From contig JACRCX010000082.1 in NCBI GenBank assembly GCA_016218815.1, forward strand, positions 1 to 64,000: a stretch of 64,000 nt of DNA, written 5' to 3'. This document shows positions 18,101 to 25,615 of the stretch, piece by piece (the first letter of the stretch is position 1; each line of letters opens with the position of its first letter). The notes under the pieces are model-generated. The model saw only the letters and a program-made list of their open reading frames with translations, searched no databases and was not told the origin of the DNA. Source of the DNA: Deltaproteobacteria bacterium (GTDB lineage: Bacteria > Myxococcota_A > Polyangia > DRWM01 > JAAZOP01). Position numbers and translations under genes: made by a program.

Positions 18101-21080
18101 AGCGGACCACCTGGCCGCACTGCCGAACGTACTGACCGCGCTGCCCTCAGACGCGGCCCGTGAGTTTCGTCACGGCGCGGACGACGACCACCTTGACCCG
18201 TACGACGTCGACCTGCACTTCGGTCGCGACGGCACCGCCACCGCCGCAGGAGGACCTCTCGTCCGGATTCCACTCCACGTGCCGCCGAACAGCACCCCCG
18301 AGCTTGCAGCCCGAACCGTCGTCGCGTGGTATCGAGAGCTGTTCGGCATCGATTCCCCAAGGACCGAGCTAGTGCTCCATGCGTCCCGGCGTGACGCGTT
18401 CGGTGCGTACCACGTCCACTTCGCCCAGGTGGAATCCGGCCTGCCCGTCTTCGGAAGCACCCTAACTGTTGACCTAACGCCCGCCCGGGAATTCGCCGGA
18501 TTCGCTTCCTCCCTGGTCCCAACGTCGGCGTTGGACACTACCGTACCGGTCGTACCGTCTGCACACGCGCAACTGTTGGCTGCCGCAGCACTGCCCACCG
18601 GTGTGCACAGCATTGGAGCGGGCCCACCCGTCCTTGGGTTCTTTGCCAACCGTGCGTTCGGGGGTGTTGGGTACGGCGGCGACCTCGCGTACCGGATTGT
18701 AGTGGATTCCGACGACGATGCAGGTGCCTACGACGTCTTCATCTCGGCCCTCGACGGGCGTCTTCTGCACATTTACGGGAAGGGAGCACAGGAATTCGAC
18801 GGGCGCGTCGTCTACCGTTGCCCCGCGAGTTCCCCTCCGGACGCCTGTCAAGCGGATGGCGGTGCTCCTCTGCTTCACCTCGACCTCAACCCCGCCACTG
18901 GTGTCCGCCTGCTCAATCACGAGGTCATCGAGAACCCGGACCGCATGACTCCCGCGGCAATGCGGTTCGCCGCAAGTGTACTTCGCGCTTGGACTTTTTA
19001 TAGCGAGCATGGTCGTGACTCCTGGGATGGCGGAGGCGCCGAGATACTGGCACTTCTCAATGAGGAACCGCGCTATGGGCGGCCACCGCTGTTTTCGGTG
19101 CCATTTCCCGGCGTAACCGCTTGGAGGTTCTACTCTAGCGACGTCTCCCGGCCTTACTTGACGGCCACGGTCGACGAAATGTGTGAGGAGGCTGTGACGC
19201 ATGAGTTGACACACGGGGTCCTTGATTCCCTTGGCATCGAATGGTCGGGACAGTCTGGCGAACTGCAGGAGGCCCTCGGCGACGTGATGGGGGAGCTCTC
19301 CACCTGGGATGCCGGAGCCCCCGTGCGTCCGCAGTTTGACTGGAAGATTGGCGGAGTTCCCGAACTAGACTGCAACAAGGTGGATAGCGAAGGCATGCCG
19401 ATTCCCGTTCGCAACCTCGCGCGTCCCAGTAGCATTTGTGGCTCATACGGCCCGTACCCCGATTCCTGGTCCGAGTACCTATGGGCGGCGAATACTGCTG
19501 ACGTGTGGTTCCCGCCTACACCGCACTTCAACTCGTCTATCGTTTCTGGCATGGCGTGCCTGCTTGGGTGGAATGCCGAACAGGTCGACACGGAACTCCT
19601 GTGTCCCGTCCCGCGGCATGGAGTGGCGGTGACCTCCATTGGTCCCACGCGTTCCGCGGACGTCTGGGCCGATGCATTCCTTCACGGTATAGGCTTGTCC
19701 GGGCTTACCTTCGACGCATTCCGCCAAATGCTCATGAGCAGTGCGGTTGCCGCCGATAGTGCGTCCGGCTGGAGGACGCTCCCGCTCGCGAGCATGTCGG
19801 TCCTGCGAGCGTCTCACGCAGTGGGTTTCTGGAGCGGCGACCGGCCGCGGCCATTCGAGCCCCTTCCTGTTTCCGGAGTGGCGGGAGCCAGTTTTCAATG
19901 GACATCACCGGCGCCATTGTCCGGCATTGACACCGAGGTCGTGGCGTACGTGACACCGTACGTGGTGAAGACTGACCCCGGTGGTACTCCCACCAGGCGG
20001 GATGGTCCCTGGGTTGTTGTTCGCGTCGGCGGCGTTCCCGGGTTTCGTCCTTCGCAAGAGGGTTTCTGGAGCGAGCCGTTTCCCATCGATCTCGGGTGGA
20101 GCACGCCGGCAGTGGTTGAGTATGGCGACGAGCTGTGGGTGTTCTACATTGGGCTGGAGAGGCCCGAGGTGCCGGGCCACGGAGAGATGGGCTGTGGGCC
20201 GGTCCGTTTCGCCCGGTTCCGGAGGGATTTGACTGAGGTGACGATGGGCAGCATTGCCGGCACCAGAGCACAGTTGATGGGTGTAACGGCTGCCGCTTTT
20301 CAAGGAACACTTCCGTGGGAGCCGGTGCACGTGTTTTACCGGCAATGCGGGACTTCCCGTGAGTTGCGGTGGGCGGCTTGCGCGCCTGACGGTTCTTGTT
20401 CGGCGGACGTCGCACCGGTGGCGGGCCCCTCGGGCAGCGTGCTGAGCGTGACGGCACCCGCGGCGGCAGTTCACGACGGTTCGCTATACCTGTTCTTCGG
20501 GGCGGAGCCCCACGGGATGTTGAAGGTAATGCAGTTGGGTACCCCAACGGATGAGTTCTCGTGGTCCGCTGCCGAAACCGTAGGTCGGCCTGAGTGGTCG
20601 GACGGGCGGACCAGCGACGGATCACGTTGTGACGTCCGGTCCAATGTCCGTTTTGATGAAGAAGTGGTTGGCCGTCGCCGCATCTGCGACGACGACATCT
20701 GTGGGGGCATCGGAGAGTGTTGTTGGGATGATATGGCGCTGTCACCGCTCGGCCTGCGGAGCCAGCCTTCGGCTGTTTCGTTCGGTGGCAGGGTTCATGT
20801 ACTGGCGCAGGTCGAGGGCTACGTGGACTCGGTAGATCCTGAGGAAATGGCCGCCGCGTCAATCGGCTCTGTGCTGTACACGTCGTCTGCGGAGCCTTTG
20901 TCACGCTCGTCGTGGACGCAGTTGGTACCGCAAGAGCCGTCATCGCACTTTGAGCGCTACCCGACGCTGGTCCCGATGAGGGGCGAGGCGGGGCTGTACA
21001 TGTACTTCCGCCTCAACGACTTCTCGGATGCGGGAGCACCCGGTTCGCAGCTTGTTCGCTGGAAAGTTCAGAATTACTAG
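15171..21080 (+). CDS. Giant secreted lipoprotein with M4-type metalloprotease domain, 1969 aa
   Basis: The N-terminus is a lipoprotein signal (hydrophobic core, then VVLAC with Cys about residue 19). In order: an IPPGAL-type beta domain (about 30-160); a right-handed parallel beta-helix (about 320-560, repeated NxT/VRNCTV turns); a thrombospondin type 3 calcium segment (DADGDTVPDAADNCP, about 570-605); two or three Ig-like domains (about 607-790); an FTP-like propeptide (FAQVESGLPVFGS). A thermolysin-family catalytic domain follows, with HELTH at 1344-1348 and the downstream glutamate in GELQEALGDVMGE. The last 450 residues look like a beta-propeller. The gene has GGAGG eight bases before ATG 15171. 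Likely an outer-membrane or secreted predatory/virulence-type protease. It is unusual cargo for an element otherwise full of replication and defence genes. Confidence 0.75.
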   Translation: MKGHAVRWVTFCVVVLACGREGPRNEPEPGTLVSFTMDGLGGTIEFGRLTLNIPPGALANPTSITVREALETPWGAVGSVFDLGPDGLTFAVAPTVSIAYDESELPAGVDAAALRVAVLEHGSWRHLDDGEHRPDENSAAAKLEHFSSYGLVPLADDTSGVGDHLELNGIVVDTSTEVFARLSVAPTIITLSLGRGNDVPVDITLSGLPTDSDQHIFLGSYEESEVIHPADGGTVTVTTTLDAPKVLWVEPGPGTTIISDDPGKDQCGTVGVRVGDTCTLTTDVVGSIEIVSDNQTLDCDGHSVTQTVPKPSAGVGIVVGSGWASIGGAAPVNITVRNCTVGGPTWADAFAIGLQGWSIQGLRVENCTFQSDRTGIQVGPGAGATLVGNTITGALDAGIAVVGPANTNDIRDNHVTMATGANIQPTGLRLVGQMYKAPDGGFLPDPVTNTQATGNVLDGDMTYGMRLSVATGNDVHQNDLVGPKSGLRLDDPDAWPNAFYHNNVTALFYGADSTFGPVELSWSSMGSYWGHSCPGPLFEAGVDSNRADVADSHAYRAIDAWVAGGPPGCTGDADGDTVPDAADNCPTVPNPGQENEDGMGEGDACDVTAPEAPAIVSPSSWTVLTSGVVTVQGRAEPTSAVQVRDFESEIAVLRANSSGAFLADVVLPRPDGSHRITATATDAAGNTSVPSLPVFLTVDGTAPAPPEILQPPSGATISTASPTIAGVAEPGSSVAVTVDGAHTGTATPDSSGEFLLTISAPLPNGVHVLAATTTDAAGLTSSPSAPVSITVLAPSAAGPLESEGGKFHILALSDYPDPFDPYSDPAWIATTNATIDGVAGLGGSSPNHRFELKTDIHIRDPGTGGQVAALTATAILDTGHSVNADVSTAWNGTNSDGTVVETGKLYSYSLAVQVIRVWTGDGEGPRCGRHELPTDSHGNAACIIDALLVVDAGTVQTQHANLDATPAVVTRAARRLQADHLAALPNVLTALPSDAAREFRHGADDDHLDPYDVDLHFGRDGTATAAGGPLVRIPLHVPPNSTPELAARTVVAWYRELFGIDSPRTELVLHASRRDAFGAYHVHFAQVESGLPVFGSTLTVDLTPAREFAGFASSLVPTSALDTTVPVVPSAHAQLLAAAALPTGVHSIGAGPPVLGFFANRAFGGVGYGGDLAYRIVVDSDDDAGAYDVFISALDGRLLHIYGKGAQEFDGRVVYRCPASSPPDACQADGGAPLLHLDLNPATGVRLLNHEVIENPDRMTPAAMRFAASVLRAWTFYSEHGRDSWDGGGAEILALLNEEPRYGRPPLFSVPFPGVTAWRFYSSDVSRPYLTATVDEMCEEAVTHELTHGVLDSLGIEWSGQSGELQEALGDVMGELSTWDAGAPVRPQFDWKIGGVPELDCNKVDSEGMPIPVRNLARPSSICGSYGPYPDSWSEYLWAANTADVWFPPTPHFNSSIVSGMACLLGWNAEQVDTELLCPVPRHGVAVTSIGPTRSADVWADAFLHGIGLSGLTFDAFRQMLMSSAVAADSASGWRTLPLASMSVLRASHAVGFWSGDRPRPFEPLPVSGVAGASFQWTSPAPLSGIDTEVVAYVTPYVVKTDPGGTPTRRDGPWVVVRVGGVPGFRPSQEGFWSEPFPIDLGWSTPAVVEYGDELWVFYIGLERPEVPGHGEMGCGPVRFARFRRDLTEVTMGSIAGTRAQLMGVTAAAFQGTLPWEPVHVFYRQCGTSRELRWAACAPDGSCSADVAPVAGPSGSVLSVTAPAAAVHDGSLYLFFGAEPHGMLKVMQLGTPTDEFSWSAAETVGRPEWSDGRTSDGSRCDVRSNVRFDEEVVGRRRICDDDICGGIGECCWDDMALSPLGLRSQPSAVSFGGRVHVLAQVEGYVDSVDPEEMAAASIGSVLYTSSAEPLSRSSWTQLVPQEPSSHFERYPTLVPMRGEAGLYMYFRLNDFSDAGAPGSQLVRWKVQNY

Positions 21081-21160
21081 GTGGCGGGTCGAAGATGCAG
21101 CGAGCCGGGAACAGCTACGTCAGCGATGAGTCGGCACCGGAGGCTCGGGAGGAGGGTGCG

Positions 21161-22219
21161 GTGAGGGAGATGATGCAGGGGAGTCGTGGAGGCGCCGTTC
21201 TCCTTTACATTCTGCTGGCAGGGTGCGTTCCCAGTACGGTTCAGGGTCCGTCGGAGGACGGGAGTTTGGCGGACGGGCGAGACACCTTGTTCGTGGACGG
21301 CGAGGACGAAGGGCAGACGGACGTGCTGTCGCATGGCGACGCGGAGGAGGGTACGGGCGATTCGGACGTCGGGTCGGACACCTGCCCCGTTTGTGGCGAG
21401 GTTTGCGAGGGAGCCGTCGCGACGTGCGGGCAAAGCTGTTGTCCCTCGCGGTGGGATCCGTATGGGTCGCTGCCCGAACGGTGCTTGCCCGAAGACGTTG
21501 GTCCTTCGGACCTCCTTCAGGGGGACGAGGGATGGCTGACGCGGCTGCAGTTTAGACAGGTTCCCGTGACGGTGACCGCGGATAACGTCGGGACGCTGCC
21601 CAGCCTGCCTGGCTGGTCGTATAGGGCGAACGGTACGGAGGTGTTCTTCGTCGCCGTCTGGGTGGATTGCTGGGGATACTGGGGCTCGCCGACTGACACG
21701 TCGTCGTGCGGCTGGGGAGTCGGGTGTTGCGCGCATCATTGTTGGGTCGACCTTACCACACACTACTACGTAGTGGACATTCAACGTGATGCGCTCCTTT
21801 ATGCCCACGCGGTTGGCACGGGTGACCCTGCATGGGAATACGAAGCCGGTTCACGGTCGGACCGTTGTTTGCTTCAGGAGGCAGCATTCTGCGTCGAACT
21901 GCCGGGTCGGGATGCCACCTACCTTGCCGGCGGGTACGATTCGTCGGATTCGGGCAGTGTGTGGTGGCCGGCCGGGCAGTACATAGGTGTCTGGCCGCTC
22001 GATTCGTTGGTCGCGGGCGGCCCCCGTCGTCTTTCGGAACTGCCCAGGCTCCAGAGCGCGATCAACGTGTTCGAAACGTCGTCGGGCGCTTTCCTATGGG
22101 GAATTGACCTGGTTGTTCTGTTGCCGGGCGAAAGCTGGGTCGTTCCGCGTCCCGACGCGGCTGGGCGGCCGGGCCCGCCTGCGGGTGGGTTCCCACCCTG
22201 GTCGTCCCGGCGTCGGTGA
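21161..22219 (+). CDS. Cysteine-rich lipoprotein, hypothetical, 352 aa
   Basis: A lipoprotein signal (GGAVLLYILLAGC, Cys near residue 22) is followed by a Ser/Asp/Gly-rich acidic spacer and a Cys cluster (CPVCGEVCEG, CGQSCC) at about 70-95. A globular domain follows with further cysteines (DCWGYWG, CGWGVGCCAHHCW). No family is recognised. The start GTG 21161 is chosen because AGGAGG lies six bases upstream; ATG 21170 and an upstream ATG at 21095 are alternatives. It follows the M4-type protease gene by 80 bases in the same direction and probably shares its transcript and surface location. Confidence 0.6.
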   Translation: MREMMQGSRGGAVLLYILLAGCVPSTVQGPSEDGSLADGRDTLFVDGEDEGQTDVLSHGDAEEGTGDSDVGSDTCPVCGEVCEGAVATCGQSCCPSRWDPYGSLPERCLPEDVGPSDLLQGDEGWLTRLQFRQVPVTVTADNVGTLPSLPGWSYRANGTEVFFVAVWVDCWGYWGSPTDTSSCGWGVGCCAHHCWVDLTTHYYVVDIQRDALLYAHAVGTGDPAWEYEAGSRSDRCLLQEAAFCVELPGRDATYLAGGYDSSDSGSVWWPAGQYIGVWPLDSLVAGGPRRLSELPRLQSAINVFETSSGAFLWGIDLVVLLPGESWVVPRPDAAGRPGPPAGGFPPWSSRRR

Positions 22220-22747
22220 GCGGAAGTGGCGTATCCGTCCGACGAGCCACGTCGCTGACGCGGCGCCCGCGGCGTGCTACGGCATGGTGCGATGGGTATC
22301 CGATGGCCCGAAGCTAGCCCGACGGAAGCCGTCGTCCCGGAGAGCGCCCTGGACGCCGTCGTTCACGGACATCTTGGACCAGTACCCCACCACGACCCTT
22401 CGCGGCAGCGCCGCCCTGGGCGGCCGTCCTGGGCGTCGTGCCCACCATCCTGCGAGGCGGGCTGAACGAACGGCGCCGAGGGGGGACGCAGGTGTGTACC
22501 GTACACACCTCGGCCACGCCCACGTCGACCCGGCGAACGAACAGCACCACGACGTTGGCATCGAGCCGAACAGGCGAAGCCGCTGCGCGTGTTCGATGAC
22601 CTCGTTGCTCCCCTCGCCGACCCGACGCCACGACCGCGCCGACCACGGTGACGCAGGGCCATGTTTCCCTCGGGGTCCCGGGCCGTTACGACGAAACGAC
22701 ATTGATGTCGCCGAGAGCGTCGCAAGTTCCGAGGTCTGGCGGTCAGA
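22220..22747. other. Convergent intergenic with a palindrome
   Basis: No supported gene. It separates the convergent ends of the lipoprotein and the DUF262 gene and contains the palindrome at 22490-22510. Confidence 0.5.
22490..22510. repeat. Perfect 21-bp palindrome
   Basis: The half-site AGGTGTGTAC is repeated exactly in inverted orientation (GTACACACCT) around a single C. In RNA it would form a tight hairpin without a T-tract. Between convergent genes it could be a bidirectional transcription barrier, or a dimeric protein-binding site. Confidence 0.5.
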
Positions 22748-24415
22748 CTACGCGGACCCGTCTGTTGGGCCGCGAGATTCGCCGGGTGAATTCACCAAGC
22801 AGTCCGAACCAAGCCAGGATACGAGTTCCTCCATGACGCGCTGTCCCCGCATCGTGAGGAAGCGACCGTAGTCGTCATCCCAGACGCCGAACTTGTCCAG
22901 ATCGTCGATGAGGTGCGTCTTCATGGTACTGCCGAGTTGGGGGTTGCTATCGCGGAACTCACGCATGTAGTCGCTGGGCGCGCGGCTCTTGGCCTTCCGC
23001 TTGTTCAGGTGGTCGTCCACGAGGGTGATGTTCAGGATGGAGTTGGCCAACGAATCGTCGCCCGCCCTGCGGAGATGAGCCTTGGGGAAGAAGTGGTGGT
23101 AGTTCTTGCTGGAGGCGACCTTCAGCCACGAGTTGTCCAACTTGACGACGCCGTTGGAAGCGAAAGACTTCGGTTCCTGATAGGCGTAGAGGCACAGAAG
23201 AGCGAGACAGACCGCATTTCCCGTGCTGAAGGGCCGTGCCTTCAGGTCGTCAATTGTCAGGTGCAACTCCTCCCCCTTGTAGTCCGGTTGCTTCTGTTGG
23301 CGGATGTCGTCCATGCGGGCGAGGTCACGCACGATCTTGCCCTCAACGCCAGAACTGAACCGCTGGCTGAGAGAAGCCCAGAAAAGGTACTGGGCGAGGC
23401 GTCGCGTCTGCTCAGGAGTCGGCATCTGCAAGTCGTTGCGGATGAAGAAGTAGGCGAAGGGCACAAGCACGGTGTGGTAGGGCAAGAGACGAGAGACCGG
23501 AACGCGCAGGTGGGTGCGGACGAAGTCCACGGCCGCGAAAATGCCCTCCTTGACGGTGGGCCATGACCCTATGACGGCATCCTTGTCGAGTTTGAGGATA
23601 TCGCGGGCGCGTAGTTGTCCGCTCACGTGCGCGGCGATGCACTGGAGCACGGTCTGCTCTGGAACCGTGTCGAAACCGGCATCCTCAAGGTCCTTCTCGG
23701 CTCCGCTGCTGTCTAGGAGCATCGTGTATTCGTGCGCCAAATCGAATCCCTTGTCGGGGTCGTAGGTCTTCGCCACCATGATCTCAAACAACGTGAGCTT
23801 CGTTCCTCCGGTGTTGATTCTCGTGAACACCTCGCACGCGACGTCCAGAGGGTAGTCCTCTATCACCACCGTCGCGAAATCAAACCCGGTCAGGCGCTTC
23901 CGGTAGATGTCCACCTTCTCGAGGTGCTCCGCGTAGTCCCGAGCCAACTCCGTGACGGAGCCGTTCAGGAGCGTGTAGAGGGTGATGAAAGGCGACCCTT
24001 CGGGCGGTTCGGCCACCACGACCGGATCCTCCGAGTCCGCGGAGAATGACAGATCGATGGCGACGCGCTTGTAGTCCTGCTCTTCGCCGTCCTTGGTAAT
24101 GCGGACGCCCTTGCGTACGGCATACAGTGACGTGATCCGCTGTTGCCCGTCGAGGACGTACTGGACGGAATCACCGTCCGGCGGCCGTGGAAGCTCCACA
24201 TTTCCGATGTTGCGGAAATGGCGCATTGCCTCCCGCGTCTTCCAGAATATGAAGGTACCAATGGGGTACCCCTTGATGATGCTGTCGAGAAGTGCCGCGG
24301 TCTGTGATGTCGTCCAAACGAAGTCCCGTTGGAACATGGGTATCTTCAGTCGCCCGGTGTCGACGGCCGCGAAGAGGTGGTCGTACTTGAGCGGGACGTT
24401 CTGCGGTTGGCGCAT
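22748..24415 (-). CDS. DUF262/HNH (GmrSD-like) protein, 555 aa
   Basis: The N-terminal half is a DUF262 domain: IPMFQRDFVW near residue 25 and the hallmark DGQQR at 89-93, then the FTRINTGGTKLT segment. The C-terminal part has an HNH-type nuclease motif of the DUF1524 kind (NYHHFFPKAHL, then NSILNITLVDDHLNKRK, about 436-475). Such proteins include the type IV restriction enzyme GmrSD, which cuts modified phage DNA, and SspE-type NTPase-nucleases. Here the gene stands alone. The start ATG 24415 has GGAG seven bases upstream. It is most likely a single-protein restriction factor; its specificity cannot be read from the sequence. Confidence 0.75.
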   Translation of the reverse strand: MRQPQNVPLKYDHLFAAVDTGRLKIPMFQRDFVWTTSQTAALLDSIIKGYPIGTFIFWKTREAMRHFRNIGNVELPRPPDGDSVQYVLDGQQRITSLYAVRKGVRITKDGEEQDYKRVAIDLSFSADSEDPVVVAEPPEGSPFITLYTLLNGSVTELARDYAEHLEKVDIYRKRLTGFDFATVVIEDYPLDVACEVFTRINTGGTKLTLFEIMVAKTYDPDKGFDLAHEYTMLLDSSGAEKDLEDAGFDTVPEQTVLQCIAAHVSGQLRARDILKLDKDAVIGSWPTVKEGIFAAVDFVRTHLRVPVSRLLPYHTVLVPFAYFFIRNDLQMPTPEQTRRLAQYLFWASLSQRFSSGVEGKIVRDLARMDDIRQQKQPDYKGEELHLTIDDLKARPFSTGNAVCLALLCLYAYQEPKSFASNGVVKLDNSWLKVASSKNYHHFFPKAHLRRAGDDSLANSILNITLVDDHLNKRKAKSRAPSDYMREFRDSNPQLGSTMKTHLIDDLDKFGVWDDDYGRFLTMRGQRVMEELVSWLGSDCLVNSPGESRGPTDGSA

Positions 24416-25615
24416 CGCCTGTCTCCTCTCTCGTGGTCACCGACAAAACCCTCCAAGCGCGCCAACGACGGCGGCATGCCGAGGCTTGGTTGGCGCTGCC
24501 GGTTGGTCGGGACCTGCCGGATGATGTTGACCGTCTGGCGTGCCTCACGTCAAGGACGAAGTTCCGGACAAAGGCGACGTGCCAGCAAGAACGACGGTGG
24601 CGCGAGGTGCCACGCACCGCGCCGCAGGCTTCCGTGGTAGTACGGCCGCAACGCCAGCCCGCGGGGTTCGGCTTCGAGGCGCTCCAGGCGGCCCAGGAAG
24701 TGCTTCTGGTCGCCCTTGGCGTACTGGAACGGCGTCGGGTTCTCGAGGCGGTCCACGGCGTCGCCGGCGAGGTCAGCGGATGGCCTCGCTGAACGCCTCG
24801 TAGGCGCGCTGCTGGGCGACCGGTTGACGGCCGCGGGTACGGGTGGAGTCCCGCATCGTGGGGTGGAGGCTACGTAGCGCGGTGCGGGAAGGCAACCGCG
24901 GGGCGTCGGCGCCTGCTCACGCTCTGCGGCAGCGGCAGGGCTCGCGGTCGGCGAGAGCGCGGGGGGACGTTGCCGGCGGTGGTTGCGTCGGCGAGGACTT
25001 CGTCGCTGGCGCCGGGCGTGGGGTGGCGTGGGTTGCTCCGGGGACGGCGGGGGCGGAAGGGACCCAGACGGCGTTTCCCGTTTCCCATGCCTACGGGGGA
25101 AACGGGAAGCGGGCCGGAACCTACGTGCAGGGAACGCAGGTCTGGGCCGGGGCAACACGGACGGCGGGGGAGCGGAGCTGTCCGCCCGTCGGCGATGGGG
25201 TCGCGCGTCGTGGCCATGCGCCGACAGGGCACGTGAGGCGTGTTCTGTGCACACCTGCCGGCCGGCACGCGTGCCGCTCCATGAACCCGGCGACCGGGGT
25301 TCTGGGTGGTGATGGCTGGGCCGGCGCCATGGCTCCAGGCGAGCATCGCCGGCCTGCGTAAAGCCGGTGAGGACGACTTCGAGCCGCGGGTGCGTGCGGG
25401 CAGCTCCATCGGTTGGCCCAACTGCTACTCGGGGCGCACTCTTGCCGACCGTGTACCATCGGCGATCCTCGTCACCAGCGACGAGGCGGGCAACGGTCAC
25501 TTGACGACCCGACGCCCACGGGTTCTGATCCCCGGGTGAGGCATCGGCGCCCGAGGTCCTGACGGCCCGCGAAGGGCGCGGTCGCTGGCTGGTCGGTGGA
25601 ACCTAGGAGAGGGGA
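24416..25615. other. Intergenic/eroded region
   Basis: The leader of the DUF262 gene and 1.2 kb without a well-supported gene. One coding-like remnant is listed separately at 24550-24856. The rest has multiple GC-rich open frames on both strands without ribosome binding sites. Confidence 0.45.
24550..24856 (-). pseudogene. Coding-like remnant, two short frames
   Basis: A 27-codon frame (24773-24856) encodes AYEAFSEAIR at its end. It overlaps a second frame that reads AVDRLENPTPFQYAKGDQK and then FLGRLERLEAEPRGLALRPYY down to 24550. Both have balanced, protein-like composition unlike the neighbouring shadows, but neither has a ribosome binding site. They may be pieces of a once continuous gene. 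The family is unknown. Confidence 0.3.
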
